Positions 19,159 to 27,246 of a stretch of DNA of 64,000 nucleotides are shown piece by piece. How positions within the stretch are numbered: position 1 is the stretch's first letter; each line of letters opens with the position of its first letter. The DNA lies in NCBI GenBank assembly GCA_964399165.1, contig CAYNPO010000001.1, positions 62,001-126,000 of the forward strand, given 5' to 3'. The notes beneath the pieces were generated by a model that was given only the letters and a program-made list of their open reading frames with translations, had not been told where the DNA came from and did no database searches. This stretch comes from UBA6144 sp964399165 (GTDB lineage: Bacteria; Bdellovibrionota; Bacteriovoracia; Bacteriovoracales; Bacteriovoracaceae). The position numbers were made by a program, and so were the translations under genes.

Positions 19159-20853
19159 ATGAACCGTAACTGGTGGATCCGTACCGCTGTCCTGGCCGTT
19201 TTCGTGGTGGGATCCCTTCTCGCCCTGGTTCCGACCTTCACGAAAGTGAATCCCGACAAATGGACCTTCTCCAAAAAAATCAATTTGGGTTTGGACCTGC
19301 AGGGCGGCCTTTACATGGTCCTGGGAATCGATTTCGCGAAGGTCTATCGCGATGAGAGCATCGGCGGGGCCCGCCGCGTGGAGAAATACCTGAAAGAGGC
19401 TGGCGTCACCGTGGTGCCGGGTGCGATCGACCAGACTGATCCCACGGATCCCCTGCAGTCCTTCACCGTCGAGGGGGACGCGGGCGCCGCCCGGGAAAAG
19501 ATGGATGAGTACTTCGGCTACACCCGCCGCTTGGTCAAGGAGGACGGGAAGACCCTGGTCTACGGCCTGGGCAGGGAGTACCGGCGCGAGATCGAGGAAA
19601 CCGCCGTATCCAAGTCCATCGAGGTGATCCGCAACCGTATCGACGAGTTCGGCGTCACCGAGCCCGAGATCGTGTCCCAGGGCCAGGACCGCATCGTGGT
19701 CCAGCTTCCTGGCGTCAAAGACATCAACCGCGCCAAGGACCTGATTGGCAAAACCGCCAAACTTGAGTTCCGCTTCGTCAACGACGAGGTCGCCGAATCC
19801 CGCCTAAACGAGCTGGTGAAAAAAGCTGAGGGCGCCGGCATCGTTTACAAGAAAGGCGAGCGCTTCTCTGAATGGGTGGAAAAGGTCAACGCCCACGTGA
19901 AGGGCGACCTGCCCGCGGGCTTCATGCTGTACTTCTCCAAGGAAGTCAGCAAGCTCACCAACGACATCACCTCCCTCACGCCCTATCTGTTGGAGGATTT
20001 CGCTTCTCTGACCGGTGAAGAAATCCAGGACGCCTCCGTGCGCATCGACCAGCAGCAAAACCGTCCTTACGTGGGCGTGGACTTCAAGTCCTCCGGCGCC
20101 AAGATCTTCGAGGAGATCACCGGCAAAAACGTCGGACGCCGCATGGCCATCGTGTTGGACGGCAACGTTTACTCAGCGCCGGTCATCCAAGAGCGGATCG
20201 GCGGCGGCAGCGCCCAGATCAGCCTGGGCCTGGGGGATTATAACGACCAGCTCACCGAGGCCCGCGACCTGGCCCTGGTCCTGCGTGCCGGCGCCCTGCC
20301 GGTGGAGTTGGACTTCGAGGAACAACGGGTGGTGGGGCCGTCGCTGGGCGCTGACACCATTCAGAAGGCCCAGTTCGCCGCCACCATCGCCTGCGCCTTC
20401 GTTTTCCTCTTCGTGTGCTTCTACTACAAGATCTCTGGCGTTTACGCCTCGCTCACCCTGGTCGTGAACGTGCTCCTGGGCCTGGCCTGCCTGGTGTTCC
20501 TCGAGGCCACCCTGACCCTTCCGGGCATCGCCGGCATCGCGCTGACGGTGGGGATGGCGGTGGACGGCAACATCATCATCTATGAGCGCATCAAAGAAGA
20601 ACTGGCCAAGGGCGTGGGGCCCAAGGAAGCCGTTCACATTGGTTTCGACAAGGCCTTTTGGACCATCCTGGACGCCAACATCACCACGGCGCTGGCGGGC
20701 TTGTGCCTGTTGAACTTCGGCACTGGTCCGGTGCGCGGTTTCGCGGTGACCCTGCTCATCGGTCTCGCCTGCACCGTGTATACCGCTTACTTCGTCAGCA
20801 AAATCCTGTTTGACTGGCACGTCTCCAAGCCCCGTCAAACCCTCAGCATCTAA
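19159..20853 (+). CDS. secD: protein translocase subunit SecD
   Basis: SecD is part of the SecDF complex, which uses the proton gradient to pull preproteins through SecYEG. The 564-aa protein has the first transmembrane helix (residues about 7-26), the family motif LGLDLQGGLYMVLG, the large periplasmic P1 domain with FRFVNDE and YVGVDFKSSGAKIF, and the RND-type C-terminal membrane bundle starting near residue 400, with the motif AVDGNIIIYERIKEEL. An 84-bp gap separates it from tatA and may hold its own promoter. secF starts 8 bp later. Confidence 0.97.
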   Translation: MNRNWWIRTAVLAVFVVGSLLALVPTFTKVNPDKWTFSKKINLGLDLQGGLYMVLGIDFAKVYRDESIGGARRVEKYLKEAGVTVVPGAIDQTDPTDPLQSFTVEGDAGAAREKMDEYFGYTRRLVKEDGKTLVYGLGREYRREIEETAVSKSIEVIRNRIDEFGVTEPEIVSQGQDRIVVQLPGVKDINRAKDLIGKTAKLEFRFVNDEVAESRLNELVKKAEGAGIVYKKGERFSEWVEKVNAHVKGDLPAGFMLYFSKEVSKLTNDITSLTPYLLEDFASLTGEEIQDASVRIDQQQNRPYVGVDFKSSGAKIFEEITGKNVGRRMAIVLDGNVYSAPVIQERIGGGSAQISLGLGDYNDQLTEARDLALVLRAGALPVELDFEEQRVVGPSLGADTIQKAQFAATIACAFVFLFVCFYYKISGVYASLTLVVNVLLGLACLVFLEATLTLPGIAGIALTVGMAVDGNIIIYERIKEELAKGVGPKEAVHIGFDKAFWTILDANITTALAGLCLLNFGTGPVRGFAVTLLIGLACTVYTAYFVSKILFDWHVSKPRQTLSI

Positions 20854-20861
20854 GGACACCG

Positions 20862-21779
20862 ATGAAAACCTTCAACATCGACTACGTCTCCAAGTTCAAG
20901 TTCTGCGTGGTGGCTTCCGCGCTCATGATGATCGCGTTCGGAACGCTTTTCTTCACCAAGGGCCTCAACTACGGCGTGGATTTCCGCGGAGGCGCCGAGA
21001 TCCAGGTGCGGTTTGGGGCCGATGTCACCATGGAGCAGGTGCGCGACGCCCTCCAGGGCACCACCATCCCCGTCTCTAGCGTCCAGACCATCGGAGAGGG
21101 CCAGCGCGAGTACCTGCTGAAAGTCCAGACTGACGAGGGCGACCTGAACAAGGTGTCCACGGAAGTGGAGCAGAAGCTCAATGCCGCTTTCGGCGACCAG
21201 AACACCACCATCGTGAAAAACGACATCGTCGGCCCCAAGGCAGGCGCCCAGCTGCGCACCTCGGGCTTCCAGGCCATGGCCTGGGCCCTGCTCGCGATCA
21301 TGATCTACCTCTCGCTGCGTTTTGACTTCAAGTACGCCCCCGGCGCCATCGCCGCCCTGGCCCACGACGTGCTCTTCATCGTGGGGGCATTCATCCTCAC
21401 GGGACGCGAGTTCTCACTGCAGACGGTGGCCGCCTTGCTCGCCATCATCGGATACTCGGTGAACGACACCGTGGTCATCTATGACCGCGTACGTGAACTC
21501 GAGACCGCCATGCCCCACGCTTCCATGAAAGACGTCATCAACCGCGCGGTGAATGAGACCATGTCCCGCACCATCCTCACGGCCTTTACCGTGTTCATCG
21601 TGACCGTCGTCATGTGGCTGATGGGCGGCTCCGCCATCGAGGACTTCTTCTTCGCCCTGACCATCGGCACGGTAGTCGGCGCTTATTCGACGGTCTTCAT
21701 CGCCTCTCCGATCACCATCTGGTTGGACCGCTTCCAGAAAGACAAAAGCGCGCTGACCTCCGCCCCTAAAGCAGGCTGA
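20862..21779 (+). CDS. secF: protein translocase subunit SecF
   Basis: SecF is the partner of SecD. The 305-aa protein has a first membrane helix (residues about 15-32) followed by LNYGVDFRGGAEIQVRF, the conserved SecF motif. The periplasmic domain follows, then five membrane helices with YSVNDTVVIYDRVREL and ETMSRTILTAF, both family hallmarks. It is spaced 8 bp from secD and 2 bp from the next gene, indicating a single operon. Confidence 0.97.
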   Translation: MKTFNIDYVSKFKFCVVASALMMIAFGTLFFTKGLNYGVDFRGGAEIQVRFGADVTMEQVRDALQGTTIPVSSVQTIGEGQREYLLKVQTDEGDLNKVSTEVEQKLNAAFGDQNTTIVKNDIVGPKAGAQLRTSGFQAMAWALLAIMIYLSLRFDFKYAPGAIAALAHDVLFIVGAFILTGREFSLQTVAALLAIIGYSVNDTVVIYDRVRELETAMPHASMKDVINRAVNETMSRTILTAFTVFIVTVVMWLMGGSAIEDFFFALTIGTVVGAYSTVFIASPITIWLDRFQKDKSALTSAPKAG

Positions 21780-21781
21780 GT

Positions 21782-22555
21782 TTGCTGCGCGCCCTCGTTC
21801 TGCTGGCTTGCCTCTGGGGACCCCTTGCCGGGGTCGCCCAGGTGCAGACGTGGGACGCCCGGGGTGGAGAGGGCCAGTCCGCCGCGGGAGCGTCCGCGGA
21901 GGGTGCGGAAGGGGGCGGGGAGCTTTCCGAGACTGGTGAGACGGTTTTGGAGGCCAGCGATGGGGGGGACGAGGAGGTGGTGGACGAGCTCGCCGCCGCC
22001 CGGGAAAAACAGGCCAAAACCTCCGTAGGGGCCGTGGGCCAGCAAATTGACCAAGACCTCCTGGCCCTCCAAGGGGCCATGAGCAAAGGCGCCAGCGCCC
22101 TGGACATCCTGCGCGACAAGAAAATGCGCCAGAGCTTCATCAACGCCTTCCAGAACAACCCCATGGCGCAGTTGCCCCGTGAGGCCGTGCGGCCCATGCT
22201 CGCCGAGCAGCTTAAAAAGACCCCTTGGGGTAAGGTCGCTGACCGCTTTCCCAAGTTCCTCGACTTCATGGTGGATTTTATGCGCGACCCCCGGGCGGTC
22301 CCGCAGCTGGTGAAAATGCTCGACCGCACCGTGGCCATGCGCAACTGTGGGATAGCCAGCATCGTGCTGTGGATCCTGCTGCTGGTGGTGCGCAAGAAGG
22401 TGCAGGGGCGGCGGGCGAGCTTTTTCCGTAAGCTGGGCTACCAATTGGTTTTCAGCCTGGCCTTCTTTGCGGGGAGCCTCGCGATTTTCTGGGCGACCTT
22501 CGAACAGGAGCTTGGCCCCACCGTTGCCATTGCCCGGGCGGCTTTCCTCTCCTGA
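21782..22555 (+). CDS. membrane-anchored protein at the end of the sec operon
   Basis: A TTG at 21782, 2 bp after the secF stop, gives a 257-aa protein with a signal peptide (MLRALVLLACLWGPLAGVAQ), and no later start would keep it. A Gly/Ala/Glu-rich low-complexity stretch (about 28-75) is followed by a helical domain (80-180) and two hydrophobic helices near the C-terminus (about 182-200 and 217-240) joined by a very basic loop (RKKVQGRRASFFRK). No family is recognised. Its position suggests it is made together with SecDF, perhaps as an export-related factor, but that rests on context alone. Confidence 0.65.
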   Translation: MLRALVLLACLWGPLAGVAQVQTWDARGGEGQSAAGASAEGAEGGGELSETGETVLEASDGGDEEVVDELAAAREKQAKTSVGAVGQQIDQDLLALQGAMSKGASALDILRDKKMRQSFINAFQNNPMAQLPREAVRPMLAEQLKKTPWGKVADRFPKFLDFMVDFMRDPRAVPQLVKMLDRTVAMRNCGIASIVLWILLLVVRKKVQGRRASFFRKLGYQLVFSLAFFAGSLAIFWATFEQELGPTVAIARAAFLS

Positions 22556-22556
22556 C

Positions 22557-24149
22557 CTAGTTCTCGTCCTCGTCGTCCTCTTGGGAGGGGGAGACGGGCA
22601 CGCACCCGAAGCGCTTGTCGTGGGGGGCGATGGAGGTCGGCAGTTCGTCCGTGGTGGGCTGGCCACCGTTGTCCTCCGTGCAGCTTCCGCTGCTCGCGTC
22701 GCTGGGCAGGACGATGGTGTAGGTGCGCTGGTTGGGCTTCTTCATGGTGGGGTCGGTGTCCCCGGGTACGAAGGGGTGGAAGAAGATGATCTTGTTGTTC
22801 TTGAAGTGGGAGGGCTGGGTTGGGCGATGGGGGAGCTGGTTCTTGTAGTAGAACCATTTCTGCGAAACCTCGCTCTCGCGCACGATCAGCCAGTCGGTGG
22901 GGAGGCACTTGCCGCTGGAATCCGTTTGGGCCTCCCGGCGGGCGAGATAGACGCCTTCAGTGTCCACCTGGAGCAAGTCACCTAGCACCTGGAAGGTGGG
23001 GTTGGTGATGTCCATGTAATCGGCCTGCACGGGGCATTTAGCGTTGTTGTTGGAATCGCGGAACGAGGACATGAAGAAGCCCAGGGCGATGTTGTTGCCG
23101 CTGTTGGAGGGGTTGCCGGCTTCGTTAATGACCGGCCCGGGGGAGAGCCTCAACGGGAAGAACAGGTTGAGGCCGGTGGCGGTGTAACCCAGGTCCTTGA
23201 GCTTGTGCTCGATGATGCGGTTGATGTCGATGCGTCCGTTCACGGTGAGCATGCGCACGTCGTCCCGGCTCCATAGGGCCAGGGCCTTGGCGTTTTCCTC
23301 CAGCCGGGGGAACTGGGCGTTGTCCAGGGCCCCGTGCTCTTGGATGTTGTGGCAGAAGATCTGGGAAAGGGCGCCGGGGGTGACGGGGTCGGGGCGCATG
23401 TGCTCCACGAAGTAGAAGTGCTGGCGGAGGGCGTTCTCATAGTAGAAGGGACCGCTGGTGGGACATTCGCCGGACTCGGTGCAGTTGGCGAGGGCGTTGC
23501 GCTTGATGCAGGCGTATTGGGTCACCGGCTGGATCGGCACCGGGCCCACGGGCAAATCGCCCAGGCCGTCGCTCAGCTTGCGAATCTGGATGGAGTCGGA
23601 GCTCACCTCGGAGGTGGTCTGGAACATGGTGAGGATGTAAGTCTTGTCGTAGTCCAAGCTGGAGATGTTGGCGTAGTAGGAGTTGCCATCCAGGCGTGGG
23701 ACCACGCTCATCATCACCTCGGTCTCGCCCTGGGCCCGGGCCTTGAGCTGGCAGCCCACGGCACCCGGGGCGGTCTCCCCTTCGATGGGTGTGTCGCACC
23801 AGCCGCGCACGGTTTGCCACGGGCCGAGTTCGATGGCGGTGCCCACGGAGAAGGAGAAGTACAGGCGCTCTTCTCCGCCGGTGTTGGCGGCGTTGGCCGC
23901 GCAGAAGGCGCTGCAGTCGTTAGTGGCGAGGATGTTCACGCCGTTCTTGCAGCCGCAGATGTTGTTCTTGAAGAAGACCTCGCCGTCCGGGCGCTTGAGG
24001 ATGTCGTCGCCGTCATCATCACCGCCATCGTCCGTTTGTCCGGCCGTCAGCAAGGGACGGTTGGTGGGCACCGTCTCATTGCAAGCGGCCACACCCAGCA
24101 AAAGGATGAGCAACAAGCAGCTATGGAGGTTCCAGCGTTGGGCCTTCAA
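22557..24149 (-). CDS. lipoprotein of unknown function (530 aa)
   Basis: The N-terminus is a lipoprotein signal: a hydrophobic core (LLLILLLGVAAC) with the lipidated Cys at about residue 23. An acidic linker (DDGGDDDGDD) follows and then a Cys-containing module (NNICGCKNGVN ... CSAFC). The central region has strand-rich sequence with several further cysteines, and the C-terminus is acidic (EDDEDEN). I recognise no catalytic motif. It ends 1 bp from the convergent sec-operon gene. By size and style it belongs with the other large lipoproteins at 3.6 and 9.8 kb. Confidence 0.7.
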   Translation of the reverse strand: MKAQRWNLHSCLLLILLLGVAACNETVPTNRPLLTAGQTDDGGDDDGDDILKRPDGEVFFKNNICGCKNGVNILATNDCSAFCAANAANTGGEERLYFSFSVGTAIELGPWQTVRGWCDTPIEGETAPGAVGCQLKARAQGETEVMMSVVPRLDGNSYYANISSLDYDKTYILTMFQTTSEVSSDSIQIRKLSDGLGDLPVGPVPIQPVTQYACIKRNALANCTESGECPTSGPFYYENALRQHFYFVEHMRPDPVTPGALSQIFCHNIQEHGALDNAQFPRLEENAKALALWSRDDVRMLTVNGRIDINRIIEHKLKDLGYTATGLNLFFPLRLSPGPVINEAGNPSNSGNNIALGFFMSSFRDSNNNAKCPVQADYMDITNPTFQVLGDLLQVDTEGVYLARREAQTDSSGKCLPTDWLIVRESEVSQKWFYYKNQLPHRPTQPSHFKNNKIIFFHPFVPGDTDPTMKKPNQRTYTIVLPSDASSGSCTEDNGGQPTTDELPTSIAPHDKRFGCVPVSPSQEDDEDEN

Positions 24150-24367
24150 AGGGGTCTCCTACGGGGTTGTTTCGGTAGGGGACGCGACAGGATTTAAAGG
24201 GTCGGGTACCTAGGCATTCTTGGCCGCCCCTAGTCAATGTAAATTCAGCAGCTTGCGTCTCTGGGCGGCGCAGGAACTTGAAAATCCGGAGGGGAGGGGC
24301 TTTAGAAAATTCCCGGGAACTCCGATAGAATGGGGGTAAGGCTTGAATACCACTCAGGAGAGCATCC

Positions 24368-24673
24368 ATGACCAAAGCCGATTTGATCGCCGTGATCGAG
24401 AAACAAGCGAACCTTCCCCATCACCAGGCGGAGAAGATCGTGAACATCTGTTTCGACAGCATGATCCAAGCGCTGTTCGATGATGAGCGCATCGAGATCC
24501 GCGGCTTCGGCTCCTTCGCCAACCGCAACTACAAAGCCTACGAGGGGCGCAACCCCAAGACCGGCAAAGTGGTGAAGGTCGCCCCGAAGAAGGTCCCCTT
24601 CTTCAAAGTGGGCAAAGAGCTCAAAGAGATGGTGGATGAAGGGAAGGACAAGTACGTCATCCGCGAAGCCTGA
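24368..24673 (+). CDS. HU/IHF-family nucleoid DNA-binding protein
   Basis: HU/IHF proteins bend DNA as dimers. The 101-aa protein begins MTKADLIAVIEKQANLP, the usual start, and carries the beta-arm signature IEIRGFGSFANRNYKAYEGRN with the DNA-intercalating Pro in GRNPKTGKVVKV. The ending (KELKEMVDEGKDKYVIREA) is longer than in E. coli HU and more like IHF-beta subunits of deltaproteobacterial type. CAGGAGAGC precedes the ATG. A strong terminator follows 26 bp after the stop. Confidence 0.95.
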   Translation: MTKADLIAVIEKQANLPHHQAEKIVNICFDSMIQALFDDERIEIRGFGSFANRNYKAYEGRNPKTGKVVKVAPKKVPFFKVGKELKEMVDEGKDKYVIREA

Positions 24674-24686
24674 GAGCGCCAAGTCG

Positions 24687-24716
24687 TTGACAAAACAGAG
24701 GGAACTCCCGACTATG
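24687..24716 (+). promoter_or_regulatory. possible tRNA-Cys promoter overlapping the HU terminator
   Basis: A perfect TTGACA (24687-24692) lies 17 bp before a weaker GACTAT (24710-24715). Transcription would start about 25 bp before the tRNA. The -10 lies inside the loop of the upstream gene's terminator hairpin, so termination of one message and initiation of the next would share DNA. The -10 matches consensus at only three positions. Confidence 0.4.
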
Positions 24717-24730
24717 GAGTTCCCTTTTCA
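24700..24730 (+). terminator. rho-independent terminator after the HU gene
   Basis: GGGAACTCC (24700-24708) pairs perfectly with GGAGTTCCC (24716-24724) around a 7-nt loop. TTTTCATTTT follows. Confidence 0.9.
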
Positions 24731-24747
24731 TTTTAAGACACGATTAG

Positions 24748-24825
24748 GGTGACGTGCCCGAGTGGCCCAAGGGAACGGTTTGCAAAACCGTAAAGCCGGC
24801 GGTTCAAATCCGCCCGTCACCTCCA
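24748..24825 (+). tRNA. tRNA-Cys (anticodon GCA)
   Basis: The acceptor stem GGTGACG (24748-24754) pairs with CGTCACC (24815-24821), followed by discriminator T and an encoded CCA (24823-24825). The anticodon stem is ACGGT/ACCGT with loop TTGCAAA, placing GCA in the anticodon and giving a cysteine tRNA. The T-arm carries GGTTCAAATC. It lies between the HU terminator and its own terminator as a single-gene unit. Confidence 0.93.
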
Positions 24826-24830
24826 AATAA

Positions 24831-24868
24831 AAAAGCCTCTGTCGGTTAACTCCCAGAGGCTTTTTTTA
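24831..24868 (+). terminator. rho-independent terminator after tRNA-Cys
   Basis: AAAAGCCTCTG pairs with CAGAGGCTTTT around a loop of about 12 nt (stem 24834-24841 with 24854-24861), followed by a run of T's and ATT. Confidence 0.92.
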
Positions 24869-24909
24869 TTCCCTCGTTTTCATTCACAAAGGGTTTCTAG
24901 CACTTGGTC

Positions 24910-24928
24910 CAGTGTCGTTCACACGATC
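24910..24928 (+). repeat. direct repeat copy 1 flanking the DIYG-repeat gene
   Basis: The 19-bp sequence CAGTGTCGTTCACACGATC occurs here and again at 25868-25886 in the same orientation. Similarity continues a few bases to the left of each (AGCACT-GGTC with one gap and one change). Each copy holds a short inverted pair, GTGT and ACAC. The two copies bracket the gene at 25048-25761 and are 958 bp apart. Confidence 0.8.
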
Positions 24929-25000
24929 CTGCCGGATACTGCCGCTTCCTTTCTGGCGTTGGCCCTAATGTCCTCCGCACCTGCCCAGCGGCGTTGGATA

Positions 25001-25024
25001 AAAAAAGGCCCGCTTTCGCGGGCC
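25001..25024 (-). terminator. rho-independent terminator of the DIYG-repeat gene
   Basis: GGCCCGC (25007-25013) pairs with GCGGGCC (25018-25024) around a TTTC loop. Read on the minus strand, the hairpin is followed by seven T's. It lies about 23 bp beyond the stop of the gene at 25048-25761. Confidence 0.9.
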
Positions 25025-25047
25025 TCAAATTCGGCATTGGGATTGAA

Positions 25048-25761
25048 TCAGTAGCGTCGTGCTTGGCAGAGCGAGTCCTCCACGGATTGGCCGAAGTGGC
25101 GGTCTTCCCGGTCGGTGCGGAAACAACGGTTCCTGCCATAGATGTCACGGCCGATGCTGTAGTAGGCTACGCATAGGTCGTCGGCCTGTGACGTTCCAAG
25201 GGCATTGCCCTCCCTGTCGACCATGAAGCAGCGGCGGCTGCCGTAGATGTCCAGCGACGTGGCGTAACCCCTGCGGCAGTGCTCATTGTCCACGGAAGTC
25301 CCGAAAGCTGTGCCGTTCTCGTCGGCCATGAAGCAGCGGCGGGTGCCGTAGATGTCCAGGCTCGTCACATAAGCCTCGCGGGTGACGACGTCGCCCCGGC
25401 GGGTGACGCGGGTGCGGACGTCTTGGCAGAGTTCGTTGGCCACGGAGTTGCCGAAGGCGGTCCCGTCCACATCCACCATGAAGCACCTCATGCTGCCGTA
25501 AATGTCCCGGGCGAGGGCATAGTCCGCCCGGCAGTACTCGTTGTCGACGGCGTTGCCGAAAGCAGTGCCGCGGACGTCGGCCATGTAGCACCGTTTGGTG
25601 CCATAGATGTCATTGGAGAGTACGTAGCGGGGACTGGCTTCGCGGTGATGGTTGTCGCGGCCGCGGTCGCGGCGCGGTCCCTGATCGCGCTGTCGGCGGG
25701 GGGGGTCAGCGAACGTCGTAGCGCAGATGACAAAGGAAAGGGCAATCATGACGATTTTCAT
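25048..25761 (-). CDS. secreted DIYG-repeat protein
   Basis: The start at 25761 is chosen for its signal peptide (MKIVMIALSFVICATTFA); longer versions add an unlikely N-terminus. After a basic segment (PPRRQRDQGPRRDRGRD), the mature protein is built of five repeats of about 30-40 residues. Each has the form S/R-DIYG-x-x-RCFM-x-D-x-x-GTAFG-x-x-V-x-N-E-x-C, with two cysteines per repeat (the RC and the closing C). The regular pairing suggests one disulfide per repeat in a small beta-hairpin or propeller-like array. I know no family with this signature. A terminator follows, and the whole unit is bracketed by a 19-bp direct repeat. Confidence 0.75.
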   Translation of the reverse strand: MKIVMIALSFVICATTFADPPRRQRDQGPRRDRGRDNHHREASPRYVLSNDIYGTKRCYMADVRGTAFGNAVDNEYCRADYALARDIYGSMRCFMVDVDGTAFGNSVANELCQDVRTRVTRRGDVVTREAYVTSLDIYGTRRCFMADENGTAFGTSVDNEHCRRGYATSLDIYGSRRCFMVDREGNALGTSQADDLCVAYYSIGRDIYGRNRCFRTDREDRHFGQSVEDSLCQARRY

Positions 25762-25867
25762 AGTCCACTCCAAGGTATGAGGTCGGGAGAAGATTAACCC
25801 GGAATGGCCAGCGAAAGGTCGGACATTGTAAGAAGTACACGCTTGCACCCAGCCGCAAGCACTCGGT

Positions 25868-25886
25868 CAGTGTCGTTCACACGATC
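25868..25886 (+). repeat. direct repeat copy 2 flanking the DIYG-repeat gene
   Basis: This copy is identical over 19 bp to 24910-24928. It lies just upstream of the DIYG-repeat gene's promoter region and ends 1 bp before the last codon region of the Fic gene. Confidence 0.8.
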
Positions 25887-25887
25887 G

Positions 25888-27159
25888 TCAGCATTCTAGA
25901 ATGCTCTGTCCCTTCTCCAGCGCCAACTCGACCTCGCTGCCAAACGGACGCGCCAGGATTTGGATCATTTCCTCAGCCGCGTAGAGCGGCCGCCGGTTTT
26001 CGAAGTGGCGCTTCTTGATGATCTTTCTTTCCACCAACTGGTTGATCGCGTTCGTGCTGGCGGGCCCTGAGATGCCGAGTCCCTCCTGGAGCGTAAGCGA
26101 GGTGATGATAGGGCTCCGTATGAGAAGACGGAGGGCACGTTCGGCCGCTGAGTTTTTCCTGAATTCGCCCCGGCGCTGCCAAAGGCCCGGCATGCCCGCG
26201 ATGGCCTCCTGACTTTTACGGTGCTCCAGCTGGCTCTCGATGATCGCGTGACAGATGAATTCGATCAGGGGCACGTAGTTGAGTTTCTTTTGGGCGATTG
26301 CGAGCGCCGCTACGTAGGCGTCCTTTCTCACCTCCACGTAACCTGAGAGATAGAGCGGTGCGAAGCCCGCGCAAACCATCTGAATGGCCCACAGGGTCCG
26401 CCCTGTTCTTCCGTTCCCGTCCGTGAAAGGGTGGACGGCCTCGAAGTGCGCGTGACCAACCGCCAGCCGCACCGGAAGACTCAGGCCTTGCCCGGCATCA
26501 CCTTGCAGGGCCAGGTCTTCATCGCCGAACCAGTCCATGACTTCCTCCAGACACCGGCGCACCTCCTGGGGCGGGGCGGGGTTATAGCGGGAGTCCTCCT
26601 TGCGGTTAAGCCCCCCTATGGTGACGAGACTGCCTGGCTCCCCAGGAGTGCGTAGCTTCCCGGGCACTCCCCGTGATTGCGGATCGTGCTCGACGATGCG
26701 TCGCTGGATTTCGCGTACGAGATTGATGCTGTAAATCTTCTCTTTCTTGTTCATCGCCTCGGCCACGATCTTGTCGATAATCTTGGCGTAGCTGCGGACG
26801 GCGACGTGCTGGTCCTTCCCCGTGCCCGCCTCGCTCAGGTCACTCGGTGTGAGGGCATGGTCAACCGTCGACCAGGTCCCCTCCAGACGAGAAGACTGGA
26901 CCACTTCGCGGCGGATGAAGAGGTTGTTCACGATTCGATCGATGTCAGTCATCTCCGCGAGGCCGGGGAGCGATGCCAGGACCTTCATGGCCTCCGCGAT
27001 GAGTTTGTAGGGCATGGGCCCCTCCAGCTTCCTAGGTGGGGGTGGAGGAACAATGAAGGGGATGTGTTGCCACCCTTTTTCTGAAACGTGAGAAACGCCG
27101 AAACTTTGTTGTTTGGAGACGGTTTTCTGCAGAATGGGGGCCAACTCGGTCTTTTTCAT
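25888..27159 (-). CDS. Fic-domain protein with winged-helix C-terminus
   Basis: Fic enzymes transfer AMP or other nucleotide parts onto protein hydroxyls. The 423-aa protein carries the complete core motif HPFTDGNGRTGR (residues 243-254). Upstream lies a class II-type autoinhibitory motif SSRLEG (residues 89-94) whose Glu would block the ATP gamma-phosphate. The C-terminal 90 residues (ERALRLLIRSPIITSLTLQE ... NQLVERKIIKKRHF) form a winged helix as found in many chromosomal Fic proteins. It is probably a self-inhibited AMPylase that may also bind DNA. It stands alone with an A/T-rich promoter holding an inverted repeat. No separate antitoxin gene is seen. Confidence 0.93.
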   Translation of the reverse strand: MKKTELAPILQKTVSKQQSFGVSHVSEKGWQHIPFIVPPPPPRKLEGPMPYKLIAEAMKVLASLPGLAEMTDIDRIVNNLFIRREVVQSSRLEGTWSTVDHALTPSDLSEAGTGKDQHVAVRSYAKIIDKIVAEAMNKKEKIYSINLVREIQRRIVEHDPQSRGVPGKLRTPGEPGSLVTIGGLNRKEDSRYNPAPPQEVRRCLEEVMDWFGDEDLALQGDAGQGLSLPVRLAVGHAHFEAVHPFTDGNGRTGRTLWAIQMVCAGFAPLYLSGYVEVRKDAYVAALAIAQKKLNYVPLIEFICHAIIESQLEHRKSQEAIAGMPGLWQRRGEFRKNSAAERALRLLIRSPIITSLTLQEGLGISGPASTNAINQLVERKIIKKRHFENRRPLYAAEEMIQILARPFGSEVELALEKGQSILEC

Positions 27160-27181
27160 AACCTTACTTATAGTATCGTAG

Positions 27182-27208
27182 AAATAAGCTTATTAATTTA
27201 CCTTATTT
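27182..27208. promoter_or_regulatory. inverted repeat in the A/T-rich divergent promoter of the Fic gene
   Basis: AAATAAG (27182-27188) and CTTATTT (27202-27208) are exact reverse complements separated by 13 bp, in an unusually A/T-rich 87-bp stretch between the Fic gene and the divergent secreted-protein gene. It could be an operator for the winged-helix Fic protein or simply promoter DNA. Confidence 0.4.
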
Positions 27209-27246
27209 AAGCTTTGGGTGGAGTAAGGATTCGTTCGTGATTCCAG

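Noticed and set aside
24910..25886. Repeats as attachment sites of an integrated element
   Set aside because: No integrase is present, the repeats do not copy the tRNA 3' end, and the bracketed segment holds just one ordinary gene. Kept only as an unexplained direct repeat.
25888..27159. Fic gene as half of a toxin-antitoxin pair
   Set aside because: The inhibitory motif is inside the same protein, and no small antitoxin gene precedes or follows it.
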